Below, in pieces: positions 9,083 through 21,766 of a stretch of DNA of 64,000 nucleotides. The translations under genes and the position numbers were made by a program. The notes below the pieces were generated by a model, which saw only the letters and a program-made list of their open reading frames with translations, made no database searches and was not told the origin of the DNA. Every line of letters begins with the position of its first letter. Position 1 is the first letter of the stretch. The stretch comes from Herbaspirillum rhizosphaerae. GTDB lineage: Bacteria; Pseudomonadota; Gammaproteobacteria; Burkholderiales; Burkholderiaceae_D. Where the stretch lies: positions 186,001 to 250,000 of the forward strand of contig NZ_LFLU01000004.1 of assembly GCF_001189965.1 (NCBI RefSeq), written 5' to 3'.

Positions 9083-10657
9083 ATGAAAAACTGGAAAGTC
9101 GGGACACGCTTTGCCGCAGGCTTTGGCGTGGTGCTGGTATTGATGGTGGTTGTCGCTGCGATGGGGATCTGGCGCTTGCAATCGGTTGCCGACGCCACCA
9201 ACGCCATGATGCAAATGCCGCTGGCCAAGGAGCGCCTGATCAGCGACTGGTATTCCAACATTGCCACCTCCATCACCCGCACGACGGCAATTGCACGCAG
9301 CACCGACCTGAGTCTGGCGACCTATTTCGAAGCGGCGGTCAACGATTCCGCCAAACGCGCCGGCGATTTGCAGGGCAAGGTGCAAGGTTTGCTGCGCACG
9401 CCTGAAGAACAAAAACTGTTCGCTGATATCGATGCCGGCCGCAAAGCCTATCAGGCTGCCGGCAGCAATATCCTGGCGCTGCGCGCGGAAGGAAAACTGT
9501 TTCAGGCGAAGAACGCCTTCGAGAAGGAGTACCTGCCCAGCGCGACACGCTATCAGGCATCCATCGACAAATTGCTGCGCCTGCAGCGGCAAGGCATCAA
9601 TGACGTTGCCGTCGGCATCGATGCAACCTATCGCTCCAGCCGCCTGATCTTGCTGGCGCTGACCGGCGTTGCCCTGCTGTGCGGGTTGCTTGCCGCGATG
9701 CTGCTGACGCGCAGCCTGCTCCGGCAACTGGGCGGCGAACCGGCTCACGCCGTGCACGTAGCCGACCGCATTGCTGCGGGCGATCTCACTGAACATATTC
9801 CACTTCGCGCCAATGACGATTTCAGCCTGATGCATGCGATGAAAACCATGCAGGCCAATCTGGCGCGCTCGGTCGATCACATCAAGCAATCTGCCGAAAC
9901 CATCGGCACGGCGTCGAAGGAAATTTCCGTCGGCAACCTCAACCTGTCGTCGCGCACGGAGCGTCAGGCCGGCTCCTTGCAGGAGACGGCCTCCGTCATG
10001 CAGCAACTCACTTCGGTCGTGAAAAAGAATGCCGAAAACGCGCAGCACGCCAATCAGTTGGCGACATCTGCTTCACAGGTCGCAATCGCCGGCGGCAACG
10101 CGGTGAATCAGATGGTCGGCACGATGGCGACCATCAATGAATCGTCGCGCAAGATCGTGGACATCATTTCGGTGATCAACGGCATCGCGTTCCAGACCAA
10201 CATCCTGGCGCTCAATGCAGCAGTGGAAGCGGCGCGCGCCGGTGAGCAGGGCCGCGGTTTTGCGGTGGTCGCCACCGAGGTGCGCGCCCTCGCCCAACGC
10301 TCGGCAAGCGCGGCAAAGGAAATCAAGGGATTGATCGACGACTCGGTCGGCAAGATCGTGTCAGGCAGGACGCTGGTGGAAGAAGCCGGCGCCACTATCG
10401 GCCAGGTAGTAGAAAGCATCCAGACCCTGAGCCGGTTCGTCGCCGACATCAGCAACGCCAGCGCCGAGCAAAGCACCGGCATTGAACAGGTCAATCAGGC
10501 CATCATGCAGATGGACGACGTCACGCAGCACAATGCGGCGCTGGTGGAAGAAGCTACCGCCGCCGCGCAGTCGCTGCTGGACCAGGCGGGGTCGCTGGTG
10601 AAGGTGGTCAACACGTTCAAGCTTGCGTCATCGCGGGAAGTGATCCTGCTGGACTGA
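9083..10657 (+). CDS. Methyl-accepting chemotaxis protein
   Basis: 524 residues from the ATG at 9083, which has GAGAG upstream; the frame is open further upstream but without a better start. Layout: TM1 about 8-30, a periplasmic four-helix-bundle ligand domain about 31-190, TM2 about 190-212, a HAMP domain about 213-265, then the long coiled-coil signalling domain. The highly conserved tip is present ([20 protein letters not shown], then [22 protein letters not shown]). It senses a small ligand in the periplasm and controls CheA. No NWETF-type CheR-tethering pentapeptide is seen at the C-terminus, which ends SREVILLD. No other chemotaxis genes are nearby. The ligand is unknown. Confidence 0.93.
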   Translation: MKNWKVGTRFAAGFGVVLVLMVVVAAMGIWRLQSVADATNAMMQMPLAKERLISDWYSNIATSITRTTAIARSTDLSLATYFEAAVNDSAKRAGDLQGKVQGLLRTPEEQKLFADIDAGRKAYQAAGSNILALRAEGKLFQAKNAFEKEYLPSATRYQASIDKLLRLQRQGINDVAVGIDATYRSSRLILLALTGVALLCGLLAAMLLTRSLLRQLGGEPAHAVHVADRIAAGDLTEHIPLRANDDFSLMHAMKTMQANLARSVDHIKQSAETIGTASKEISVGNLNLSSRTERQAGSLQETASVMQQLTSVVKKNAENAQHANQLATSASQVAIAGGNAVNQMVGTMATINESSRKIVDIISVINGIAFQTNILALNAAVEAARAGEQGRGFAVVATEVRALAQRSASAAKEIKGLIDDSVGKIVSGRTLVEEAGATIGQVVESIQTLSRFVADISNASAEQSTGIEQVNQAIMQMDDVTQHNAALVEEATAAAQSLLDQAGSLVKVVNTFKLASSREVILLD

Positions 10658-10679
10658 TGCACGACGCTGGCGTCTCGAC

Positions 10680-10910
10680 TCAGATCAGATTCTGATCGAT
10701 CCAGTCTGCGGAAAAATCGAGGATGTAGGCAAGCGCATCGTCTTCATTGGCAAACTCGGTGGACGGCAATTCACGTACATAGCGGACTTCGCCGCTGCCG
10801 TCGTAGCCGGCCTTGATCGTGAAGCAGGCGGCGTATTGGCCGTTCTCCTGAAGCACAACTTGCGGAAAGATGGCATGCCCTTTGTAAGGCAGTTTGTGTT
10901 CTGAAGTCAT
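10680..10910 (-). CDS. Small acidic hypothetical protein
   Basis: 76 residues from the second ATG (10910), which has GTGGAG about 7 nt upstream; the first in-frame ATG at 10922 lies before this SD. It has predicted beta strands followed by a C-terminal helix (EDDALAYILDFSADWIDQNL). It is convergent with the chemoreceptor gene and lies 22 bp from its stop. It loosely resembles the 82-residue protein at 35152 (strand-strand-strand-helix layout, a DAL motif and a shared W..(Q/E)xL ending). No known family is recognised. It is probably cytosolic, as there is no signal or TM. Confidence 0.65.
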   Translation of the reverse strand: MTSEHKLPYKGHAIFPQVVLQENGQYAACFTIKAGYDGSGEVRYVRELPSTEFANEDDALAYILDFSADWIDQNLI

Positions 10911-10956
10911 GTGATTCTCCACTGTGGGCGCTGCACGTCAATTACGGCGGTGAAAA

Positions 10957-10988
10957 ACAAAAGGGCCCGTCTTTCGACGGACCCTTCA
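10957..10988 (-). terminator. Terminator of the first tRNA-Arg(ACG)
   Basis: Read on the minus strand, the stem GGGTCCGTCG / CGAC-GGGCCC with an AAAG loop is followed by CTTTTGTTTTT. It lies 6 bp after the tRNA 3' end. Confidence 0.75.
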
Positions 10989-10993
10989 TGTTT

Positions 10994-11070
10994 TGGTGCG
11001 GCTGGCAGGAATCGAACCCACGACCCCTTGGTTCGTAGCCAAGTACTCTATCCAGCTGAGCTACAGCCGC
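10994..11070 (-). tRNA. tRNA-Arg (anticodon ACG), copy 1
   Basis: 77 nt including an encoded CCA. The minus strand starts GCGGCTGTAGCTCAGCTGG and ends in the matching acceptor strand AGCCGC-A-CCA. The anticodon stem/loop is TTGGCTACGAACCAA with anticodon ACG (read as ICG after TadA deamination). The T arm GTGGGTTCGATTCC... is intact. It is identical to the copy at 11822-11898. Confidence 0.97.
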
Positions 11071-11140
11071 GTAAGAGGCGAGATTATATAGGGATTTTCG
11101 ATTGCTGCAAGTGTTTTTTCATCCGTCCCCCATCATGCCA

Positions 11141-11569
11141 TTAAAACGGCTTGAGCACGACCATGCAGGCAATCACCGCAACACCGGCAATCGTCAGCAA
11201 TCCCGAATGTTTCAGCAGCACGGACGCTTCCAGATCCGGCGTGTCGGCGAGACGCCGTATATAGCCCGACTGCATGCCGTGCAATGCCGACAACATCAGC
11301 ACGACCACCAGTTTGACGACCAGCCATCCCGCTGCGTGCCATTGCCCGAAATACACCAGCGCCACACCGAGGATCCAGGCCAGGCCCATGGCCGGCGATG
11401 TCACGCGTTGATCCCACTGGCGGATGGCTTGCAGCAGACGCATTTCCACACGAGAGCGGTCAGGCGCGGAACGCTGCGTAATGTTCAACGCCAGCGCCAT
11501 GATCAGCATGCCGCCGATCCAGGTCATGACGGATGCGATATGAAATGCCTTGATCCATGAATACATCAT
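11141..11569 (-). CDS. HemJ/CopD-like four-helix integral membrane protein
   Basis: About 142 residues from the ATG at 11569, which follows AAGGGGG by 9 nt; upstream in-frame codons look non-coding. The start MMYSWIKAFHIASVMTWIGGML carries the K-A-x-H of the HemJ/CopD superfamily. Helices lie at about 8-28, 60-80, 85-105 and 120-140, with a second conserved W-L-V-V-K and H in LHGMQSGY. HemJ oxidises protoporphyrinogen IX in haem synthesis; CopD-like relatives are copper-resistance membrane proteins. I cannot tell these apart by eye. It sits between two identical tRNA-Arg genes. Confidence 0.72.
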   Translation of the reverse strand: MMYSWIKAFHIASVMTWIGGMLIMALALNITQRSAPDRSRVEMRLLQAIRQWDQRVTSPAMGLAWILGVALVYFGQWHAAGWLVVKLVVVLMLSALHGMQSGYIRRLADTPDLEASVLLKHSGLLTIAGVAVIACMVVLKPF

Positions 11570-11782
11570 CTGGTTTGCCCCCTTCCGTTTGTGTAAGACA
11601 GACAAGCTTGTTGTCCCTGGCAATACGCCTGTCTCTGCGCAAAGCATTTTAAGTCACATCGGGACCTGCTTGAACCTGCTTACCCGCTCGCCGTGAGAAC
11701 GCAAACGAACGCATCGCTGCGATTAAAAGAAGAGAATGAAAAGACCGGACGGTCGCGGAAAGGACACGAAAAGCGCGCGGAA

Positions 11783-11815
11783 AAGAAAAAAGGGCCCATC
11801 TTGCGATGGACCCTT
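11783..11815 (-). terminator. Terminator of the second tRNA-Arg(ACG)
   Basis: The minus-strand stem AGGGTCCATC / GATGGGCCCT with a 4-nt loop is followed by a run of T. It has almost the same sequence and position as the terminator after tRNA copy 1. Confidence 0.75.
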
Positions 11816-11821
11816 TATATC

Positions 11822-11898
11822 TGGTGCGGCTGGCAGGAATCGAACCCACGACCCCTTGGTTCGTAGCCAAGTACTCTATCCAGCTGAGCTACAGCCGC
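11822..11898 (-). tRNA. tRNA-Arg (anticodon ACG), copy 2
   Basis: 77 nt with encoded CCA, base for base the same as the copy at 10994-11070, with anticodon ACG. With its similar terminator it looks like a duplication that now flanks the HemJ/CopD-like gene. Confidence 0.97.
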
Positions 11899-12073
11899 GA
11901 AAAATGAAATTATAGCACCACTTTAGATCAAAAAGGAAGAGCTGCGCCCAAAAACTTCTGAAAACGGCCTCCGCAATGAACTTTTCGGCATTTAACGGGG
12001 CCTTGAAGCCCTGCTCCGGCGTATCTATCTTATGATTTCAGCTTGATTCATCGCCACCGTGGAATTTACCGAT

Positions 12074-12784
12074 ATGAGCGACAGTACCGTACCCGGGCGC
12101 CAGACCGATTCTACCGGGGAACGCATAAAAGAAACCGAACGCGAACGTATCGCCAGGGATTTGCACGACGAACTGGGCAGTCGCCTCACCGCCATCAAGA
12201 TGGCCGTGGCGCAGTTGGGGCAGCAAGGGCAAGATGCAGCGGATGCCGCCTCGCGCGATGCCTCAGCACAAGAACAGCGGCAATTCGCCGATCAGCTCAT
12301 CGACGACGCCATCGGCGCCATGCACGACATCATCGACGACCTGCGCCCCGCCGTGCTGGATCTTGGCCTGGCGGCTGCGCTCGAATGGCTGGCCCGGACA
12401 TATTCCAGACAGACCGGCGTTCCCTATCGCATGCTTACCGACAATGACCTGCCCGAAACGCTGCTCGACTCGTTTCAACTGATCAGCCTGTATCGCATCG
12501 CCCGCGAAGCCCTGCACAATGCCAGCCGGCACGCGCAGGCCCGCAAGGTAGACATCAGCCTGACGCATACGCCCGGCCTGGTTGCCATGGAAATCACCGA
12601 CGACGGCGTCGGTCTCGACAATGCCGCACATGCATCAACGCAGGCCGAATCCTCCGGCATCCGCGGCATGCAGCATCGTGCCGCCGCCATCGGCGCATCG
12701 CTGACACTGCTGCCTGGCGAGCAAGGGGGCCTGAAACTCCGCGTAACGCTTCCTGTCCTATCGGCCGCTAACCTTATAAAATAG
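12074..12784 (+). CDS. Cytosolic NarL-type sensor histidine kinase without a sensor domain
   Basis: About 236 residues from the ATG at 12074 (GTGGAA upstream); a GTG at 12059 is an alternative start. It holds only a HisKA_3 dimerisation domain (ERERIARDLHDELGSRL, with the phospho-accepting His about residue 31) and a HATPase_c domain with N-box ALHNASRHA and G-box DDGVGLDN. There is no TM, PAS, GAF or HAMP domain. The partner response regulator starts 35 bp downstream. Signal input must come from a partner protein or the dimer itself (inference). The name of the orthologue is not recognised. Confidence 0.88.
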   Translation: MSDSTVPGRQTDSTGERIKETERERIARDLHDELGSRLTAIKMAVAQLGQQGQDAADAASRDASAQEQRQFADQLIDDAIGAMHDIIDDLRPAVLDLGLAAALEWLARTYSRQTGVPYRMLTDNDLPETLLDSFQLISLYRIAREALHNASRHAQARKVDISLTHTPGLVAMEITDDGVGLDNAAHASTQAESSGIRGMQHRAAAIGASLTLLPGEQGGLKLRVTLPVLSAANLIK

Positions 12785-12819
12785 CGCTCACATTCAGTCC
12801 GACGAGAGACGCTTCTTAC

Positions 12820-13473
12820 ATGACGAAAAAAAACAGTGCCGCCATTAAAGTCGCCATCGCCGACGATCACGCGATCGTGCGGGAAGGACTGAAACAGATC
12901 TGCAGCAGCACCAAGGACATCGTCGTCGTCGGCAGCGCCGAAAACGGTCTGGAAACCATCAAACTCTGCCGCCTTGGCAATTGCGACGTGCTGTTGCTCG
13001 ACATCGTGCTGCCGGACCGGACCGGTATCGACGTGCTCAAGCAAATCAAGAAGGAAATGCCGAAGCTGCCCGTATTGATTCTCTCCATCCACCGCGAAGA
13101 CCAGTATGCAATCCGCGCACTGAAAGCAGGTGCTGCCGGGTTTCTGAGCAAGCAGGCGGCGCCGTCCGATCTGATCAACGCCATCCGCCAGGCGGCTGCC
13201 GGCCGCAAATACATCAGTCCTTCGCTGGCCCAGGAACTTGCCAACCAGATCGGCTTCGACCACGAAACGCCGCTGCATGAAACCTTGTCGGACCGCGAAT
13301 ACCAGACCATGGTCATGATCGCCTCGGGCAAGACCGTGAGCGATATCGCCTCGGAATTATTGCTGTCCGTCAAAACCATCAGCATGTACCGCTCGCGCGT
13401 GCTGGCAAAGATGAAGCTGCGCCACAACGCCGAGCTGACGCACTATGCGTTGAAAAACAACTTAGTTGAATAA
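12820..13473 (+). CDS. NarL/FixJ-family response regulator
   Basis: 217 residues. The receiver domain has D15-D16, phospho-acceptor D61 in LLLDIVLPDRTG, and the conserved Lys in FLSKQ. The C-terminal LuxR-type HTH (about 150-215) has the normal LSDREYQTMVMIASGKTVSDIA start and a recognition helix SVKTISMYRSRVLAKM. It forms a two-gene operon with the kinase just upstream and is presumed to be phosphorylated by it. Target genes are unknown. Confidence 0.92.
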   Translation: MTKKNSAAIKVAIADDHAIVREGLKQICSSTKDIVVVGSAENGLETIKLCRLGNCDVLLLDIVLPDRTGIDVLKQIKKEMPKLPVLILSIHREDQYAIRALKAGAAGFLSKQAAPSDLINAIRQAAAGRKYISPSLAQELANQIGFDHETPLHETLSDREYQTMVMIASGKTVSDIASELLLSVKTISMYRSRVLAKMKLRHNAELTHYALKNNLVE

Positions 13474-13678
13474 AACCGGATAAAGCCCCGCCCCGAGTAC
13501 ACCGCCTGACGGTAAAATGCGTTAAAGGAAGACGTCCGGCCCCAGCCTCAAGCCCTGCCCTGTCCCGCACCACCTCTCATTCTTGATGGATGTAAAGAAT
13601 GACAAGAAACAGGATAGGGCGACACGGCGCCGCCAGACCCATTCTCAATCCGTTTGAATAAGAAGCCGCACATCAGGC

Positions 13679-15244
13679 ATGTCCAAAAAGCCAGCTCAAA
13701 GTCCCGTCGATATCGCGCGTGAAGCGTTCCAGCAGCTTGCTACGCGACGCGTTGCCCCCACTCCCGAAGCTTACCGCGAAGCCTACGAAGAAATCGCCGG
13801 CACCAATAGCGGCATCAAGCCCGAAAGCGTGCTCGCCGCCTTTGCCGTCCATCTGACGCAGCAACCCGGCGATATCGGCAAGTTGGGGCAGCGCCTGTCC
13901 ACCTCCATCGACAGCAGCGACTGGAAAGAGTACGGCGACGAACTGGATCACTTTGTCGAACAGTACTTTCCTTCGCGCAATCTGGTGCCTCACGGCGAAC
14001 TGGTGCCGATCGACATGGAGCGCCAGTTCATCCGCGACAGCAAGAAGGAAAAAATGCTGCGCGAAGCATTGGCGCGCGTGCTGATCTTCAACCTGGCGTC
14101 CTTGCTGCAGGATGCGCCCGACCTGGTGCTGGAATCCAAGACCATCGGCAACGACCTGAAAACGGCCTTCTCCGAACAGGCCATGAACGACGTCATCGGC
14201 CGCATCAAGCAGATGAGTTTCCAGATCGAGCTGAAAACCGAAGACATCGCCCAGCAGCAGGAGCTGCTGATGCGCCTGTTCCAGCTGCTGCTGGAAAACA
14301 TCCACGGCCTGCTGGAAAAGGGTTCGTGGCTGAGCAGCCAGATTACCGCCGTGCAGGAACTGATTACCGGCCCGATCAGCAAAACCTCGCTGGCCGACGC
14401 CACCAAGACGCTCAAGGAAGTCATCTACAAGCAAGGCTTGCTGAAGAACACCCTGTCCGAAGAAAAGGTCACGGCCAAGAATCTGATGCTGACCTTCGTC
14501 GACCGCCTGAGTGCGATGGTGTCGACGACGGACAACTATCACAAGACGATTACCGGCTTTTCTCAGCAAATCAGCCAGGCATCCGACATCAGCGACCTGA
14601 ACTCGGTGCTGACCGGCATCATGAACGCCACCAAGGATGCACAGGACGAAGCCCTGCGCTCGCGCGACGAGATGATCAACGCGCGCCAGGAAATGCAAAA
14701 AGCCGAAGCACGCATCCAGGCGCTGGAATCGCAGCTGGTGCACATGGGCGAGCTGGTGCGCGAAGACCAGTTGACCGGCAGCCTGAACCGGCGCGGCATG
14801 GACGAATCGCTGGAGCGCGAAGTGATCAACGCCGAGCGCCGCAATACGCCGCTGTGCATCGCCCTGCTCGATCTCGACGACTTCAAGCGCATCAACGACA
14901 CGCACGGTCATGCCACCGGCGACGAAGTGCTGGTGCATCTGGTCAATGTGGTCAAGGATACGCTGCGCAAACTGGACGTGATTGCGCGTTTCGGCGGCGA
15001 AGAATTTTTAGTGCTGTTGCCGGAGACGGAACCGGCCGAAGCCATGCAGATCATTACGCGCGTGCAGCGCGAGCTGACCAAGCGCATCTTCATGCACAAC
15101 ACGCAGCGCTTGCTGATCACCTTCAGCGCCGGCATCGCCTATCGCGCGGCGGGCGAAGGCCAGGCCGATCTGATCAAGCGCGCCGACGTGGCGCTGTACA
15201 AGGCAAAGAACGCCGGCAAGAACCGCGTGATTCTGGCCGACTGA
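13679..15244 (+). CDS. Cytosolic diguanylate cyclase (GGDEF) with long alpha-helical N-terminus
   Basis: 521 residues, no signal or TM. The first 340 or so are alpha-helical and rich in Gln/Glu, probably coiled-coil in part (about 335-365). The C-terminal GGDEF domain has active-site GGEEF at 439-443 and an intact product-inhibition site RKLD exactly five residues before it, so it should make c-di-GMP and be feedback-inhibited. There is no EAL domain. It stands alone, 205 bp after the response regulator, and converges on pnuC with 17 bp between stops. The SD is weak. The N-terminal domain type is not recognised. Confidence 0.92.
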   Translation: MSKKPAQSPVDIAREAFQQLATRRVAPTPEAYREAYEEIAGTNSGIKPESVLAAFAVHLTQQPGDIGKLGQRLSTSIDSSDWKEYGDELDHFVEQYFPSRNLVPHGELVPIDMERQFIRDSKKEKMLREALARVLIFNLASLLQDAPDLVLESKTIGNDLKTAFSEQAMNDVIGRIKQMSFQIELKTEDIAQQQELLMRLFQLLLENIHGLLEKGSWLSSQITAVQELITGPISKTSLADATKTLKEVIYKQGLLKNTLSEEKVTAKNLMLTFVDRLSAMVSTTDNYHKTITGFSQQISQASDISDLNSVLTGIMNATKDAQDEALRSRDEMINARQEMQKAEARIQALESQLVHMGELVREDQLTGSLNRRGMDESLEREVINAERRNTPLCIALLDLDDFKRINDTHGHATGDEVLVHLVNVVKDTLRKLDVIARFGGEEFLVLLPETEPAEAMQIITRVQRELTKRIFMHNTQRLLITFSAGIAYRAAGEGQADLIKRADVALYKAKNAGKNRVILAD

Positions 15245-15261
15245 TTCAGGCCAACGCTCCC

Positions 15262-15876
15262 TTAAGCCGCTTGCCCTGACTGAGGCCGGCGCCACGCGCG
15301 CCAGCCGGCAATCGCCAGCAGTACGAACAAGCCGTACAGCACTGCCGTCAGCGTCAGATGCTTGTAGAGATACAGGCCGACATAGAGCACGTCGACGGCG
15401 ATCCAGACCAGCCAGTTTTCGATCTTCTTGCGCGACAGCAGAAATTGCCCGACCAGACTGCCGGCGGTCAGGAAACCGTCCATGTGCGGCACGTCCGTAT
15501 CCGTAAATCGATGCAGGAAAACCGACAGGACGGCGAATCCCAGCAGCCACGCCAGCACCGACCACAGCACGCCGCGCGCAGACAGGCGCGACACCTGCAA
15601 GGGCTGATGCGCAGTACCGCCGCGCAGCCATTGATACCAGCCCCAGACCGATACGGCGACAAACACGCATTGCAGGCCGGCGTCGCCATACAGGCGCGAG
15701 TTGACGAACACCACCCCATACAGCGCCGACGACAAGATCGAGAACAGCCAGGCCCAATGGTTCTGGCGGATGTTGAGCGCGACGGTGATGATCGCCAGTA
15801 AAAAGGAAATGAGTTCCAACGGCGTTGTAACCAAGCCGGCGAAGCCGAGCAACGGCAGACTATCGTTGAGAGACAT
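15262..15876 (-). CDS. pnuC: Nicotinamide riboside/mononucleotide transporter PnuC
   Basis: 204 residues with about seven TM helices. Family hallmarks are the aromatic VSVWGWYQW motif near residue 80 and the C-terminal NWLVWIAVDVLYVGLYLYKH segment followed by TAVLYGLF. It takes up NAD precursors, which are trapped by a kinase inside. A strong SD (GGAGGG) precedes the ATG. It starts 14 bp after the ftsB stop, so it is the last gene of the pyrG-kdsA-eno-ftsB run. Upstream control by an NAD riboswitch is not evident because the gene is operon-internal. Confidence 0.9.
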   Translation of the reverse strand: MSLNDSLPLLGFAGLVTTPLELISFLLAIITVALNIRQNHWAWLFSILSSALYGVVFVNSRLYGDAGLQCVFVAVSVWGWYQWLRGGTAHQPLQVSRLSARGVLWSVLAWLLGFAVLSVFLHRFTDTDVPHMDGFLTAGSLVGQFLLSRKKIENWLVWIAVDVLYVGLYLYKHLTLTAVLYGLFVLLAIAGWRAWRRPQSGQAA

Positions 15877-15890
15877 GAAGACGATCCCTC

Positions 15891-16319
15891 CTAGCGGGAG
15901 GGCGAGGAGGAAGATGCAGAGGATGAGGACGAAGATGGCGGCTTCACGGCGCCGGCCGAACCTGAGGCCGCCGCTGCAGCAGTCGCAGCGGAATCCGACG
16001 AAACAGGAGCAACCGGAGAAGCCGGCGGCGTTCTGGCGCCGCCAGGATTGCCGTCCAGCACCTGAATGAACACTTCATTCTGCTTGATCATGCCCAGCTC
16101 ATAACGCGCGCGCTCTTCCACCGAACCGGTGCCCTGCTTCAGGTCTTCCACTTCGGATTCAAGCTTGGCGTTGCGCGCCTTGAGTTCGTTATTTTTCTTT
16201 TGCGCCTGCTGGACTTGCTTGTCCAGGTCCCATACCCGCAACCATCCGCCTTTGCCCAACCAAAGCGGATATTGGATCAGCACCAGGAGCGCTGTGAGGC
16301 AGAGGATGATCAGGCGCAT
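15891..16319 (-). CDS. ftsB: Cell division protein FtsB
   Basis: 142 residues. N-terminal TM (about 3-21) and a coiled coil about 33-65 ([20 protein letters not shown]...) followed by the conserved [20 protein letters not shown] segment. It links FtsL and FtsQ in the divisome. At about 95-142 it carries an unusual Pro/Ala/Ser tail, ending in a poly-Ser run with PSR; the E. coli protein is about 103 residues. It lies 53 bp after eno, the standard proteobacterial order. Periplasmic C-terminus. Confidence 0.93.
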   Translation of the reverse strand: MRLIILCLTALLVLIQYPLWLGKGGWLRVWDLDKQVQQAQKKNNELKARNAKLESEVEDLKQGTGSVEERARYELGMIKQNEVFIQVLDGNPGGARTPPASPVAPVSSDSAATAAAAASGSAGAVKPPSSSSSSASSSSPSR

Positions 16320-16371
16320 CGGAAGAATGCCGGGTGATTGTCCGGCAGGCGAATGCTGCCGGACATCTTGC

Positions 16372-17655
<1,284 letters not shown>

Positions 17656-17716
17656 TCAAACATCTCCATCAAGCAAGGTTTTAGCAAATTTTTATAGAGA
17701 GAAGTCCGGCTTGTGC

Positions 17717-17741
17717 GCCCCGACAGTCGCAACGTCGGGGC
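17717..17741 (-). other. Hairpin between kdsA and eno
   Basis: An 8-bp GC-rich inverted repeat GCCCCGAC / GTCGGGGC with a 9-nt loop in the 103-bp kdsA-eno spacer. There is no real T run after it on the minus strand, so it is more likely an RNA-processing or stability element, or a weak attenuator, than a full terminator. Confidence 0.45.
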
Positions 17742-17758
17742 ACGCAGGCCGTTCAGCT

Positions 17759-20310
<2,552 letters not shown>

Positions 20311-20386
20311 TTATACCCCAAACCGTCCGCTTTTGATCCCCCTGTTTTCAGGGGCCGTCAGATTTCCCGCCGGAAAACCCGCAATT

Positions 20387-21190
20387 TCATTTCCCCCAAA
20401 GCAAGGCCTGAATCATTTCATGCGTGGCGCCCGCGGCTGCGCCGGGCGACTCCATGGGGAACAGATGCCCGCCCGGAATCTGCCTGAAATGCGGCCCGAC
20501 CAGCTTTTTGGTAGCCGCCAGTCCGGCCAGGCGGCATTCCACCGAGTCCGTGCCGCCGACAAAGCCGACCGGCACCGGATATTGACGGCGCGTCAGGGCG
20601 CCGAGGTGATGCGGAATTGTCCGATAGACAGCAGTTTCGGTCTCGCGGGTAAAACGCAGCTTGACGCCGCCGGACGGCTCCGGCTCCACGCCGGCAGTGA
20701 CGTAGTCGCGCAACACGCGCTCCGGCCAGGCGGCGAACATGGCCTTGGCGGCATAGTGCTGATACGCCGCCTCCATGTCCGGCCAGGCGTTGCGGCGCTT
20801 GATGGAGGCCACCGCCGGCGAACGCTTGCTCTCGATCTTGAGCAGCTTGAACAGATGCAGCGCCGAAGCGCGCCACCCCGCCACGATCGGCGAATCCAGC
20901 AACACCACGCAACGCACCAGGTCAGGCCGCTTGCGCCCCGCCAGCAGGCTCAGGATGCCGCCCATGGAATGGCCGACCAGGATCACCGGTTCGTTATAGC
21001 GCTGCGCCAGTTCTTCGCCCAGTTCCTTGCCCAGCTTGCGCCAGCCGTCGTCAACCGGATACTTGGGATTGTGCGCATGCATGGGCAAGGCGCGCACGTC
21101 GTAGTGCTCCCGCAACTGGTCGAAAAACATGCCGTAGGTTCCCGCCGGATAGCTGTTGGCGTGGGCAAAGTGCAAAATCGGTTTGTTCAT
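20387..21190 (-). CDS. Alpha/beta-fold hydrolase
   Basis: 267 residues. It starts MNKPILHFAHANSYPAGTY. The nucleophile elbow is GHSMGG with S75, a likely acid is the Asp in GGTDSVE, and His is in GGHLFPME. There is no signal peptide, so it is cytosolic. The substrate is unknown (esterase or lipase class is only a fold-level call). It lies between the DUF3841-like gene and pyrG on the same strand. Confidence 0.85.
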   Translation of the reverse strand: MNKPILHFAHANSYPAGTYGMFFDQLREHYDVRALPMHAHNPKYPVDDGWRKLGKELGEELAQRYNEPVILVGHSMGGILSLLAGRKRPDLVRCVVLLDSPIVAGWRASALHLFKLLKIESKRSPAVASIKRRNAWPDMEAAYQHYAAKAMFAAWPERVLRDYVTAGVEPEPSGGVKLRFTRETETAVYRTIPHHLGALTRRQYPVPVGFVGGTDSVECRLAGLAATKKLVGPHFRQIPGGHLFPMESPGAAAGATHEMIQALLWGK

Positions 21191-21257
21191 GATGGAAATG
21201 CAATATCTGTTTATTCGTTACGACACGCTGCCGGCGCCTCAACTGTTACAAACCTTG

Positions 21258-21752
21258 TCATGTCGCGGCGGGCAAGTTCATTCGCACCATGGAGATGATC
21301 CACGCCGGCTCAATGAAAGGAATGATTGCCTGCACAGCATCGTTGCCGTCGTCCAGATGACCGACGTCAAACATGCTCCGGCAAGCCTCGCCGGCCGGAA
21401 CGTCCCCATTCCCGATCAAACCATAAAGCAAATCGTTCCATGCGCTGTAAGAGGATAGCAGAACCATAGATGGCGGCACATCGAGTTCCAGCATGAGGAT
21501 CCCGGCCTGCCGATCTGCCTCGCTGAACAGCTCAAGCGCGCAATCGGCAACGCTCACGTCGCCCGCAAGCCTCTGCCAGCACCATACCGGGGCCGAATTG
21601 ACGGCCTCACCGCTCCGCCCTTCCCATACCGCAACCAGCCAACGATAAGCTGGCAACCAGGCCTGTTCGACACACGTCCAAGGGACGACATAACGTTCGC
21701 CGCTTGTCAACGCGGCCTCCCGTTGCGCCAATTGAAACGTCAGCAATTTCAT
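21258..21752 (-). CDS. DUF3841-like protein downstream of comEC
   Basis: 164 residues. The start MKLLTFQLAQREAALTSG, the central APVWCWQR, and LMLELDVPPSMVLLSSYSAWNDLL resemble the DUF3841 family (recalled from memory, so moderate certainty). It is rich in Trp and acidic residues, with no signal or TM. The ATG is 14 bp after the comEC stop, which suggests one transcript with tatD and comEC. Function unknown. Confidence 0.7.
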   Translation of the reverse strand: MKLLTFQLAQREAALTSGERYVVPWTCVEQAWLPAYRWLVAVWEGRSGEAVNSAPVWCWQRLAGDVSVADCALELFSEADRQAGILMLELDVPPSMVLLSSYSAWNDLLYGLIGNGDVPAGEACRSMFDVGHLDDGNDAVQAIIPFIEPAWIISMVRMNLPAAT

Positions 21753-21766
21753 CTGTTCATCTGCTC

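Noticed and set aside
10911-11144. Short plus-strand frame over tRNA-Arg
   Set aside because: It is a known artefact of translating the tRNA antisense strand (GRNRTHDPLV-like peptide).
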